Source: Alphaproteobacteria bacterium (GTDB lineage Bacteria; Pseudomonadota; Alphaproteobacteria; CAAGCB01; CAG-977). From it: a stretch of 59,862 bases of DNA. Location: positions 1 through 59,862 of the forward strand of contig CAAGEK010000056.1 in the NCBI GenBank assembly GCA_900768845.1. The letters run 5' to 3'. Positions 33,426 to 42,183 of this stretch are shown piece after piece. The notes beneath the pieces are model-generated. The model did not search any database. It was not told the origin of the DNA and saw only the letters and a list, made by a program, of their open reading frames with translations. Position numbers and translations under genes: made by a program. How positions within the stretch are numbered: the first letter of the stretch is position 1; each line of letters starts with the position of its first letter.

Positions 33426-34346
33426 ATGATTAAATTCCTTTTTTGCCTTACCGCCGTTTTCTTTGTCCCGCTTTCCGCCAAAGCGGACGATTCGCTGTTA
33501 TGCCTCAAAGAAACGGCGCGACAGGAAAAGGAAGAAGGCATCCAAACAAATCTGCTCAGCGCAATCGCTTTGGTCGAAAGCGGACGGTTTTCAAAGGAAT
33601 ATCCGTCGGGTATCGCTTGGCCGTGGACGGTGACGGCCGCAGGGAAAGGATACTATTTCGCATCGCGTCGCGAAGCCGTATCCGCCGTCAGGTCTTTGCA
33701 GGAAAAAGGCGTCGAAAACATTGACGTCGGATGTATGCAAATCAACCTGAAATACCATCCCGACGCTTTTAAAACCGTGGAAGACGCTTTCGACCCGCGG
33801 AAAAATGTTGCTTACGCCGCGGATTTTCTGAAAAGAAACCATGCCGACACCCGTTCATGGGGCGAAGCCGCGACGCGCTATCATTCCAAAACGAACAACA
33901 AAGCCCTGCGCTACGAAGACAAGTTGCTGGACGCATGGAAAAGGCTGAGCCGTTACGGGAATCCCGCCGCTCCGTCGGTTCACACCAAACCGAAAAACGT
34001 CGCGGAAAAAACCGTGCGCGACGTAAAAAAACAAATCAGGGAACAGCAGAAAAACAGCCCCAACCTGCCGGCGAAAGAAAAAAAAGTCAAAGCGGGTTCT
34101 CCGGAAAGCAAAGCTTTGGCTGACAAATGGCGCAAAGAAAAACTGGAAAAATACATCCGCCAAAAACATCGCACACCCACAGACGACCACATTCCCGCCT
34201 CTTACAATCCCGCAGGAAATGCAGAGGAAAAATCCTCAAGCCGCGCTCCGGTTCCCCGCCACGAATCCTTTGATCCGGAAAATTCCGCCGAAACGACGCC
34301 CGCGCCCCCTTCCTTTTCCGCCGGCAACGTTGCGGGAACAAAATGA
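33426..34346 (+). CDS. Lytic transglycosylase, SLT domain, exported
   Basis: 306 aa from ATG 33426. Residues 1-20 are a signal peptide (MIKFLFCLTAVFFVPLSAKA|DD). The SLT domain occupies ~25-170: catalytic Glu in SAIALVESGRF, the motif NIDVGCMQINLKYHP and AAYAADFLKRN with the AATRYHS helix. It cleaves murein glycan strands in the periplasm, making gaps for machines such as flagella or secretion systems. The C-terminal ~130 residues are a Lys/Pro-rich, disordered tail. The ribosome site is weak; coupling to the preceding gene is likely. Confidence 0.85.
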   Translation: MIKFLFCLTAVFFVPLSAKADDSLLCLKETARQEKEEGIQTNLLSAIALVESGRFSKEYPSGIAWPWTVTAAGKGYYFASRREAVSAVRSLQEKGVENIDVGCMQINLKYHPDAFKTVEDAFDPRKNVAYAADFLKRNHADTRSWGEAATRYHSKTNNKALRYEDKLLDAWKRLSRYGNPAAPSVHTKPKNVAEKTVRDVKKQIREQQKNSPNLPAKEKKVKAGSPESKALADKWRKEKLEKYIRQKHRTPTDDHIPASYNPAGNAEEKSSSRAPVPRHESFDPENSAETTPAPPSFSAGNVAGTK

Positions 34347-34483
34347 AATGCTTTTTTCTCTAATTTTTTCCGTACTCCGCCCGCCGGTTGCCTGAAAATG
34401 AAACAATCTTATAAAACAAACGATTATCCGTTTTTACATCTCTTTCCGTTCATATTTTTTTTGACAGATTAGACAAAAAAATC

Positions 34484-34513
34484 TTGCATTCGGATCCTTG
34501 CGTTGAATATACT
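34484..34513 (+). promoter_or_regulatory. Probable promoter of the RNase J gene
   Basis: TTGCAT (34484-34489), 18-bp spacer, TATACT (34508-34513), 34 bp before the start codon. A TTGACA at 34461-34466 upstream could be part of a second promoter. Confidence 0.55.
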
Positions 34514-34547
34514 GCAAGTATGAAAGTTTTTTAACAGGACGTAACCG

Positions 34548-36218
34548 ATGGATATTTCCCGCACAAATACGGAAGGATTATATTGGACTCCGTTCGGCGG
34601 CAACAACGCCAAAGACATTTGGTCCAGCTGTCATTGCTTCGCTTCCGTTTCAAAAGATGAAAAAAGCGGAAAAGTAAACAAAGACGTCATTCTGGTTGAT
34701 TTGGGACAACACGAAACACCGGCCGAATTCACCAAGGGAGTGTTTGATACCGTTGTTCCCGCGTTAGACGGTGTTCTGAAGGTTCCCCTGTTTGACGCTC
34801 CGGCTCCCGAAAACACCGCCAAAGCCGTCTTTTTGACCCATTCGCATTCGGATCACATCAACGGTATATACGAATATGTCCGCATGGGCGTGAAGTTGCC
34901 GCCGATTTATGCGTCGGAATTTACAATCAATATGATTAAAAAAGGGTTCGTCGAAAAAGATATCGACTGGAACCTGATTCCCGAATTCCGCCCCGTCAAA
35001 GCCGGCGATATCATCAAAGTCGGAGACGTAACCGTTGAAGCGTTTCAGGCTTCGCACTCCATCCCCGGAGCGTTCAGCTATAAAATATCCAACAAGCACG
35101 CCTCTATTTTCCATTCGGGCGACGTCAAAGCCGATCCGTCTTCGTTTTTAAAAGAGCCGATGAGCTTTGAACATTTGGAAAGCATCGGCAAAAACGGTGG
35201 AGTCGATATGATGACCTTTGATGCGACGGCGACGGATCGCGAAGGGCACGCCCGCCACGAATCGGAAATTTGCGATACATATACGGAATTGTTTTCCGCC
35301 CACGCCGACAAACAGCTGATCGCTCCGATCAGTGCGGGGCACATGGAACGTTTGGCAACGGTGATCGCCGCCGCGGAACGCGTCGGAAAAGACGTCATCA
35401 TCAACGGCGGTTCGTCAATGCAAAGCCATATCATGGGCTTGTCCGCATCGGGATTGCGTCTGGAAGAAATATTCCCGAAAATCAAAGTGTTGAGCTATAA
35501 AAACCCTGAAACGGAAAAGCTGGATTTAAAAAACACGGTTACAATCACGACAGGCATTTACGGCGACAAGAAAGCCCCGTTTATCAAGGCCTTGCGCGCA
35601 CAGAGCGTCATCTTCCCCCTGCAGGAGGATGCGGTTGTCATCGCTCCGTTGGTCGGGGACAAATACGAACGTTTGGAAAAAATCATATCGAAATCCCCCG
35701 TTGCGAAGAATATGACTTTCATCACGGCGATCGACCGTCCCGACCTGTACGGTTCGGGACACGCCCAACGGGACGATTTCAAGCTGATCGCATCACAGGT
35801 CAAACCGCGGATCGTCGTTCCCATCCATTGTTCCCAAAAAATGGCGAATGCTTTGAACAGGTTGGCGAAATCCGAAAAATACCAGACCTTCTCCCGTCAA
35901 ATCCATAACGGCGAAACCGTCTTCGTTTCCGCGGAACGCGGTGCATCGCTGGTCGGATACAAACAACCCCAATGGTTCGGGCTGAGCCATAAAAAGGACA
36001 AATTCGGCGATACGAAAACTTCGTTTGCAAAAATCATGGACAACGGATTTTCCGCCTCCTCCAGAACGCCGGCCGCGACGTCTCCGAAAAAGCCGCAACT
36101 TTCTTTTGAAAGCAAACGTTCGGAAGCGGATCGCAAAATCGCCGAATACAAAGCGCAAAAACCGCCTTTGATTACAAAAATCCTTAAAACGGTCGGGAGA
36201 AAAATACATGGCCGGTAA
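34548..36218 (+). CDS. rnj: Ribonuclease J family metallo-beta-lactamase RNase
   Basis: 556 aa. RNase J degrades and matures RNA with 5'-exonuclease and endonuclease activity, in the cytosol. Metal-binding motifs are HSHSDH (residues 98-103), FHSGDVKADP and the C-terminal PIHCSQKM; GSGHAQRDD and TTGIYGDKKAP match the beta-CASP region. The last ~70 residues are basic and Pro/Ser-rich, a likely RNA-binding extension. Its end overlaps the IscX-like gene by 11 bp. It could in principle be another beta-CASP enzyme, but length and motifs fit RNase J. Confidence 0.85.
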   Translation: MDISRTNTEGLYWTPFGGNNAKDIWSSCHCFASVSKDEKSGKVNKDVILVDLGQHETPAEFTKGVFDTVVPALDGVLKVPLFDAPAPENTAKAVFLTHSHSDHINGIYEYVRMGVKLPPIYASEFTINMIKKGFVEKDIDWNLIPEFRPVKAGDIIKVGDVTVEAFQASHSIPGAFSYKISNKHASIFHSGDVKADPSSFLKEPMSFEHLESIGKNGGVDMMTFDATATDREGHARHESEICDTYTELFSAHADKQLIAPISAGHMERLATVIAAAERVGKDVIINGGSSMQSHIMGLSASGLRLEEIFPKIKVLSYKNPETEKLDLKNTVTITTGIYGDKKAPFIKALRAQSVIFPLQEDAVVIAPLVGDKYERLEKIISKSPVAKNMTFITAIDRPDLYGSGHAQRDDFKLIASQVKPRIVVPIHCSQKMANALNRLAKSEKYQTFSRQIHNGETVFVSAERGASLVGYKQPQWFGLSHKKDKFGDTKTSFAKIMDNGFSASSRTPAATSPKKPQLSFESKRSEADRKIAEYKAQKPPLITKILKTVGRKIHGR

Positions 36219-36459
36219 ATGGCATTCTTTTAAAGCGTTGGCGAAAGCATTGGCGGAGGCATACCCCGAAACCGACACGTTAAGCCTAACGGACGGACGT
36301 TTGGAGGAAATGCTCGGCAGTTTGGAAGCGACCGCTTCTTTTCCGCCTTTGCCGGAAAAGGACAAACCGGACGTATTTTTCGGAATCAAAGTCGCTTGGA
36401 CGCAGTTGATCGAAGACGATGCGGATTATAATGCGCACGCCGACGACGCTTACGTTTAA
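36208..36459 (+). CDS. IscX-like small acidic protein
   Basis: 83 aa, acidic. The pattern W-x-S-F-K-A-L-A-K-A-L-A-E-A-Y-P-E-T-D with LTDGRLEEMLGSLE and IKVAWTQLIEDD follows IscX (YfhJ), a small iron-binding regulator of IscS in Fe-S cluster assembly; IscX has about 66 residues, so there is a ~10-residue insertion and a longer tail here. The gene overlaps the RNase J end by 11 bp, so it is co-translated. No isc/suf genes are in the window. The family call is by eye. Confidence 0.55.
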   Translation: MAGKWHSFKALAKALAEAYPETDTLSLTDGRLEEMLGSLEATASFPPLPEKDKPDVFFGIKVAWTQLIEDDADYNAHADDAYV

Positions 36460-36608
36460 GTCCCCCCGACCTTTTTTAACCTTGCTTTTTCACATTCTTT
36501 GAAGGTTTCCACTTTCAGGCGGACGAAACTTTTTTACGCTTTTTTCTGTTACTTTTTCCGGCGGGTTGTGGCATCCTTTGCTCAACAGAACCGAAAGGAA
36601 AGTAAAAG

Positions 36609-37586
36609 ATGAACGATTCTTCCAGCGTCGGCTTGATTGCCGACATCGGCGGCACGAACGCCCGTTTCGCTTTGTGTGACAAAAACGGCGGAATTTCGGA
36701 TTTTCATTCGCTGTTATGCGCGGATTATCCGACTTTGTTCGACGCCATTCAGGATTATTTGAAAAAAATCGATTACAAGGGAGCCCCCCTGAAAACAGGG
36801 GCGATTGCCATCGCGTGTCCCGTGTTGGACGATACGGTTTCCATGACCAATTGCGATTGGAGCTTTTCCATTTCCGAATTGAAAAGCCGGCTGGGATTTG
36901 AAACGTTGCCGGTCGTCAACGATTTCGTGGCACAGGCTTTGGCCGTCCCGTATTTGAAAGACGGCGAAAAAGTCAAAATCGGCGGCGGCGAATCCACTCC
37001 CGATTTCCCGATTGCGGTAATCGGACCGGGGACGGGGTTGGGCGTATCGATTTTGGTTCCTCAACAGGACGGTTCATGGTTTGCTTTGGCCAGCGAAGGC
37101 GGCCACGCGACGATGCCCGCCCCTTATCCGGAAGAGGAACGTGTCATTGCCGCTTTACGGCAGGAATACGGCCATGTGTCCGCCGAAAGGGTCGTTTCGG
37201 GCACGGGATTGACGAATCTGTACCGCACGTTGCTGGTTTTAGGCGGAAGGGAATCGGAAAACCTCCCTCCCGAAGAAATATCGAAAAGGGCGTTGAACGG
37301 CGACCGCCTTTGCACCGAAGCCGTTCAAATGATGTTCGGGCTTTTGGGCACTTTGGCGGGGAATCTGGCATTGACGGCGGGCGCGTTGGGCGGCGTTTAC
37401 ATTGCCGGCGGCATTATTCCGCGTGACGGATTGTTGGATATGTTCAAGGAATCCTCTTTCCGCGTTCGTTTTGAAGCGAAAGGACGTTTCACCGCGTACC
37501 TGTCAAGAATCCCGACATACGTCATGACGGCCTCCTGCCCTGCTTTTCTGGGTTTGGCGAGCATTATTCAAAAAAAAATCGGATAA
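36609..37586 (+). CDS. glk: Glucokinase
   Basis: 325 aa. It phosphorylates glucose with ATP for entry into glycolysis or the Entner-Doudoroff path. Marks are the phosphate-binding LIADIGGTNARFALCD, the sugar-binding PVVNDFVAQALAVP, AVIGPGTGLGVS and EGGHATMPAP, plus GGVYIAGGIIPR near the C-terminus. AAAGGAAAG precedes the ATG. The 150-bp gap before it is T-rich with no clear hairpin. tRNA-Asp follows in the same direction with its own promoter. Confidence 0.95.
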   Translation: MNDSSSVGLIADIGGTNARFALCDKNGGISDFHSLLCADYPTLFDAIQDYLKKIDYKGAPLKTGAIAIACPVLDDTVSMTNCDWSFSISELKSRLGFETLPVVNDFVAQALAVPYLKDGEKVKIGGGESTPDFPIAVIGPGTGLGVSILVPQQDGSWFALASEGGHATMPAPYPEEERVIAALRQEYGHVSAERVVSGTGLTNLYRTLLVLGGRESENLPPEEISKRALNGDRLCTEAVQMMFGLLGTLAGNLALTAGALGGVYIAGGIIPRDGLLDMFKESSFRVRFEAKGRFTAYLSRIPTYVMTASCPAFLGLASIIQKKIG

Positions 37587-37599
37587 TTGAAAAAAAGAC

Positions 37600-37628
37600 T
37601 TGCAATCAGGTTCGGAGGTCTATATAAG
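37600..37628 (+). promoter_or_regulatory. Promoter of tRNA-Asp
   Basis: TTGCAA (37600-37605), 17-bp spacer, TATAAG (37623-37628), 12 bp before the mature tRNA. Confidence 0.65.
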
Positions 37629-37640
37629 TATCTTTGTCGC

Positions 37641-37718
37641 GGGGGCGTAGCTCAGTTTGGTTAGAGTGACGGCCTGTCACGCCGTAGGTCGCGGGTTCGA
37701 GCCCCGTCGCTCCCGCCA
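37641..37718 (+). tRNA. tRNA-Asp(GTC)
   Basis: 78 nt including CCA. The acceptor stem is GGGGGCG/CGCTCCC with one G-U pair, followed by discriminator G as expected for aspartate. U8 A9, D-arm, anticodon stem ACGGC/GCCGT around CTGTCAC (anticodon GTC) and a canonical GGTTCGAGCCC T-arm are all present. Confidence 0.96.
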
Positions 37719-37726
37719 TTAGAAAG

Positions 37727-37750
37727 CCTCCCTGAAAAGGGAGGTTTTTT
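37727..37750 (+). terminator. Terminator of tRNA-Asp
   Basis: CCTCCCT/AGGGAGG stem closed by a stable GAAA tetraloop, then six T. Confidence 0.9.
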
Positions 37751-37898
37751 ATTGCTTGATTTTCAGCCGCCAAGCCCTCACCGTCACAGGAATTTAAAAT
37801 AAAAAAATCGCGAATCGAAAAGCCTTCCTTCCCGAACGGCGTTTTGTTCCGTAAGCCGAACAGATTTTAAAACGCCCCTCCTCCCTTGGAACATAATC

Positions 37899-38795
37899 AT
37901 GCATGACATTTGGAATCCGTGGCACGGCTGTATCAAAAAAAGCGAGGGATGCGAACATTGCTATATGTACGCTTTGGATAAAATGCGCAACGCCGACGGC
38001 CGGAAAATTTACAAAGTCAAAAACAGCTTCGACCTCCCTTTGCAAAAAGATAAAAACGGCCGCTATAAAATTCAAAGCGGAGAAATGATCCGCGTTTGCA
38101 TGACTTCGGATTTCTTTTTACAAGAAGCGGACGAATGGAGACCCGACGCATGGAAAATAATCAAAGAACGTCCGGACGTCGCCTTCATGCTTTTAACCAA
38201 AAGGCCTGAACGCGTGGAAAAATGCCTTCCCGACGATTGGGGGGACGGATGGGAAAATGTGTTTTTCAACGTAACCTGCGAAAATCAAATTCGGGCGGAT
38301 GAACGGTTGCCCTTCTTACTTGCCCTTCCGTTCAAACACAAAGGAATCGTCGTCGCCCCGTTCATAGGCGAACTGTCCCTGAAACACGCTTTAAAGACAG
38401 GACGGATAGAACAAGTCATCGCAGGCGGTGAAAATTACGACGGATCACGCCCGTTGCATTATGAATGGGTGAAACGGCTTTATGATGAGTGTGTGGAATG
38501 TGGCGTTACTTTTTGTTTCATGGAAACGGGGACAAATTTTATCAAAGACGGAAAGGCCTGCCGGATTCCCGACAAAAGACGGCAAAGCGTCGCCGCATTT
38601 AAATCGAACCTGCAGTATCAAGGCGCGAAAATGCATTTCAAGCTTACCTCGAAACAGCTTGACTTATTCGGATCGGGCGGAGATTTTTATAAAAAAACAT
38701 TTATCGAACAATGCGAATCCTGCGGATCCCGATTGATTTGCAACGGATGTTCAAAATGCGGGAATTGCTCTTTCGATAAAATAAAGGAAAAATGA
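37899..38795 (+). CDS. DUF5131 / phage Gp37-Gp68-like protein with Cys cluster
   Basis: 298 aa. It starts MHDIWNPWHGCIKKSEGCEHCYMYAL; C11, C18 and C21 form the C-x6-C-x2-C cluster of this family, which is related to radical-SAM spore-photoproduct-lyase folds. Further marks are TSDFFLQEADEWR, FMLLTKRPERV and IAGGENYDGSRPLHYEWVK. A second Cys cluster at the C-terminus (CESCGSRLICNGCSKCGNC) looks like a zinc or Fe-S site. The biochemical role is unknown. It stops one base before the acetyltransferase gene, so the two are co-translated. Confidence 0.78.
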   Translation: MHDIWNPWHGCIKKSEGCEHCYMYALDKMRNADGRKIYKVKNSFDLPLQKDKNGRYKIQSGEMIRVCMTSDFFLQEADEWRPDAWKIIKERPDVAFMLLTKRPERVEKCLPDDWGDGWENVFFNVTCENQIRADERLPFLLALPFKHKGIVVAPFIGELSLKHALKTGRIEQVIAGGENYDGSRPLHYEWVKRLYDECVECGVTFCFMETGTNFIKDGKACRIPDKRRQSVAAFKSNLQYQGAKMHFKLTSKQLDLFGSGGDFYKKTFIEQCESCGSRLICNGCSKCGNCSFDKIKEK

Positions 38796-38796
38796 A

Positions 38797-39432
38797 ATGG
38801 AAAAACATTGGTCGGTTGTCGAATACTTGCACGAAACGGTCAAAAACCCGAATATCGTCATCAAAGGAACGAAAAGCTATTACAGCAACGCTTATACGCC
38901 CGATTTCGAAGACTACGTCGTCCGCTATTTGTACGGAGACGAATACAGTACGGCTCATTTTGAACCGCTGTGGGAATATGACAAACTTTATATCGGCAAT
39001 TATGTCTGCATCGGAGCGGAAACCGTTATTTTAATGGGAGGAAACAATACTCACAGACCGGATTGGTTTTCTTCCTATCCTTTTATGGAAAAAATTCGCG
39101 AAGCTTATGTTTCAAAAGGCGATACGGTTATCGGCGACGGCGTTTGGATAGGGATGCGCGCTTTTATCATGCCGGGGGTTCACATCGGCGAAGGAGCCCT
39201 TATTGCGGCGAATGCCGTCGTCACAAAAGACGTTGAACCCTACACGGTTGTTGCGGGAAATCCGGCCAAACCCGTCAAGAAACGTTTTGATGACGAAACG
39301 ATACGGACATTACTTGATTTAAAACTGTATGACCGGCCGGAAGAAGAAACGGACGCCTTAATCCCCTGTTTGTGTTCCAAAGACTTGGAAGCCCTGAAAA
39401 CCGCACTCAAAAAAACCGTAAAAGCAATTTGA
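38797..39432 (+). CDS. Xenobiotic-type hexapeptide acetyltransferase (CatB/Vat-like)
   Basis: 211 aa. The left-handed beta-helix hexapeptide repeats are visible (GNYVCIGAETVILMGG, GDTVIGDGVWIGMRAFIMPGVHIGEGALIAANAVVTKDV), with the catalytic His in GGNNTHRPDW and the tail PYTVVAGNPAKPVKKRF. This is the XAT group, which acetylates chloramphenicol, streptogramin A or unknown hydroxyl compounds; substrate, and hence any resistance, cannot be inferred. AAAGGA overlaps the end of the upstream gene. A weak hairpin (CCGGAAG/CTTTCCGG) follows in the 45-bp gap. Confidence 0.8.
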   Translation: MEKHWSVVEYLHETVKNPNIVIKGTKSYYSNAYTPDFEDYVVRYLYGDEYSTAHFEPLWEYDKLYIGNYVCIGAETVILMGGNNTHRPDWFSSYPFMEKIREAYVSKGDTVIGDGVWIGMRAFIMPGVHIGEGALIAANAVVTKDVEPYTVVAGNPAKPVKKRFDDETIRTLLDLKLYDRPEEETDALIPCLCSKDLEALKTALKKTVKAI

Positions 39433-39477
39433 TACCGGAAGCGCATTTGAATAAACATTTCTTACTTTCCGGAAAAA

Positions 39478-41577
39478 TCATATCGCTTGGTATTTTTTAA
39501 AGTTTTCAGCTTGGTCAATGACGTTTTGATACACTTCGTTCCGCGGTTCGGGCGGATAGCCGTTATCATCCAATAAAACGATCAAATCGGTTTGCAATGC
39601 GGCGCGAATATTGGCTTTTTTCGACCAGTTCGCATATTTTGCTTTGCCGCCGACCAAGCGTTTGATTTCCTTTGCCAGAAAAACAGTCTTGTCTTCGGGA
39701 TAGGTAAAACCGTATTTAACGGCGCAGGCTTTTAAAATATCGTAGAAGGCCTTTTCCTCAAAGTCGATGCCCAAATCGACAAAAGAAGTCTTTTCCGCCT
39801 GCATTTCATAAATCAAATCGATCATATCATCGACGATTTCATTCAAATCGATTTTATCCGTTCTGTCGTTATAACGTTCCAGAATACCGTTCAGTTTTTC
39901 AGAAAAATCGACGGCTTTGATTTTATTGACTTCACGGAATTTAAAAACAGCGTTTTTCAACAGGCGTTCCAGAATTTGAATACGCGTGTTCGGACGTTTC
40001 AACGCCAACACCCGTTCCAGATATTCTTCACTGAACAAATCAACGGAGCAATTTTTTTCACTCAGCTTGAAAATGTCTTCCACGTCGCTTGAAACAAGGG
40101 CGTTTTCCACCAGTTGCCGGACACGGGCGTTCATTTCGGAAATATCGGGAGCGTCGCCTTTCGTCATTTTGAAAACGATTGAACGGACGGCGACATAAAA
40201 ATGAATCCTGTCGCGTTCTTTTTCAGAGATTTCTTCGCTCATCAAACAGAGATTGAACGCGCTTTTCAACCGTTTGACATGCCACATGAACCACTTAGTC
40301 AATTCTTCGGTTTGCAAGACGAATTCCGCCGCATCATTCAGGCAATCCAGCCGTTCACGCTCCCTTCCGTTAAAAAACCGGAACGCGTCGAAAGAATGAA
40401 GCATCTTGTTTAAAATATCCAACTCGTCTTTAACAAGGGAAACGGATTCCCCGTTGTCGGCAGGCGCACCGCCTTCCCCGCCCGCACCGTACATACCGAC
40501 CGCCTCGATCAAAACCCGCTGAATACCGGTATAATCAACGACCAATCCCCATTCCTTGCCGCCGTAAACACGGTTGACACGGGAAATCGTTTGAATCAGC
40601 GTGTGTTTATGCACATATTTGTCGATATACATCGTGTCCAAAGACGGCACGTCAAACCCTGTCAGCCACATATCAACGACAATGGCGATTTTAAAGTTGG
40701 ACTTGTCGTTTTTGAATTGCCGCGCCAGCTCGTCTTTATCATCCTTTTTCAGCATATTGAACAAAGCGGGTTCGTCGTCTTTGCCATACGTCATCACCAA
40801 CTTGATTTTTTCCACCGGTTTCAAGTCGCGCTTGTCGGCTTCGGTCAAAAGGACGTTCTCATCAGCTTCTTTGGCGACCGCCCAGTCCGGGCGCAAAGCT
40901 ATAATATCCTTGTAAAGCCCGTAAGCGATTTCACGGTCGCTGCAAACGAACATCGCTTTACCGGCAACGGTAGCCTCTTCGGAAACGCGGGCTTCATAAT
41001 GGGCTGCGAAGTCTGCGGCGATCGCCTTCAAACGATCGGGATGCCCCAGAACGGACTTGATTGTCGCGGTTTTTTTCTTGCTCTCCTCGATTTGATATTC
41101 GTTCGCGCCGGCTTCTTCACATTCTTCATAGTATTTTTCGACCAAAGCCAGCTTTTCGTTATCAACGGCGACTTTCGCCGCACGACCTTCATAAACGATA
41201 CGGACGGTGATACCGTCCTTGACCGCCTGCATCATCGTATAAGCTTCGACAATATCCCCGAACACGTCCAAAATCGCGTCAACCGGCGTTCCCGTAAAGC
41301 CGACATATGTCGCATTCGGCAAAGACCGGCGCAGAAAATAAGCAAAGCCGTACTTGTCTTCCGCCCCTTTTTCGGAAACCTTGATTTTCTTTTCAATGTT
41401 GGTTTGGGAACGATGCGCCTCGTCTGAAATGACGATGATGTTGCGACGATCGCTCAACAATCCGGTATCTTCGGAAAATTTCTGAACCGTTGTCAGAAAC
41501 AATCCGCCGCTGGTGCGGTTGTGCAGATTTTCCTTCGCATTTGGACTATTGCGTATTGATTGTCCTCTTAGAACACT
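39478..41577 (-). pseudogene. hsdR: Type I restriction subunit HsdR, 5'-truncated orphan
   Basis: The frame is open from 41577 but its first Met is at 41502. The protein enters in mid-domain with KENLHNRTSGGLFLTTVQKF, followed by the DEAH motif VISDEAHRSQTN, FTGTPVD, VDMWLTGFDVPSLDTMYIDK and QTISRVNR, all helicase motifs of HsdR. The N-terminal endonuclease domain and Walker A, about 350 residues, are missing, and only ~600 bp remain before recA. No hsdM or hsdS is present. I infer a remnant of a deleted type I system; the surviving part has no internal stop, so the loss may be recent. Confidence 0.8.
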
Positions 41578-42183
41578 TTACGGCTGTACTTTGGCGTAAA
41601 TACATATATCGGACTACTCCTTTGGCTGCAATGTCCGTCGCTTCACCGGATATGTTGCATTGAAGCAAAAGTGTTTTTTCCGTGCATAGCCGTAAGTTTC
41701 TCTGAACCACGCATTTGGAAAGAAGGGGGGGGGGGAAGGGGAAAAACTGACGACTTCAACGAACGTACGGGGATTTAGGGAGAGAGATAAAAGAGGCGGA
41801 AGTTTCAAAACCTCCGCCTCTTTTTACGGCTTGCAATTTAAAAGGCACGCGTCAAGCATCATTTTTCATTCCCGTTTTTCGGGTTTTCCACGACCGAACG
41901 ATACCGGACATCGCATCCGACCCGCCGTTTTGCAATCTTCACAAAAACGGACGTTTCGCCGTCAAACGGTCAACCGTCATTCCCGCCGGTTTCCTGATGT
42001 TTTCAAAGAAGCCTCGCATTTCGCTCCCCTTCACCCGCCTTGTGCCTTACAGCTTGCAAGTCCGGTAAAAAAGTCTTCTTGCGCTTTGATGCTCCCCCCT
42101 TCACCCTGTCGGACGTACGGATGTGTTCCGCAGACGCCTGAAAGAAGCCTTAGCTTTTCCCTCGCCGCCTTTTCCGGCAAGCG
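41578..42183. other. Gene-poor stretch between the hsdR remnant and recA
   Basis: No credible gene. A run of 11 G occupies 41725-41735. CTTTACGGCT near 41576 and AGCCGTAAG near 41689 form an imperfect inverted pair bracketing a smaller fold (TGCAATGTCCG with CGGATATGTTGCA). CGCATTTGGA occurs at about 41537 and 41710. A strong terminator is listed separately. Confidence 0.6.
41789..41826. terminator. Strong bidirectional terminator
   Basis: 11-bp perfect stem AAAGAGGCGGA/TCCGCCTCTTT, 12-nt loop, flanked by A-run and T-run. It can stop transcription coming from recA. Confidence 0.8.

Noticed and set aside
38797..39432. Proven antibiotic resistance gene
   Set aside because: The hexapeptide acetyltransferase family includes many enzymes with other substrates; nothing in the sequence fixes chloramphenicol or streptogramin as substrate.
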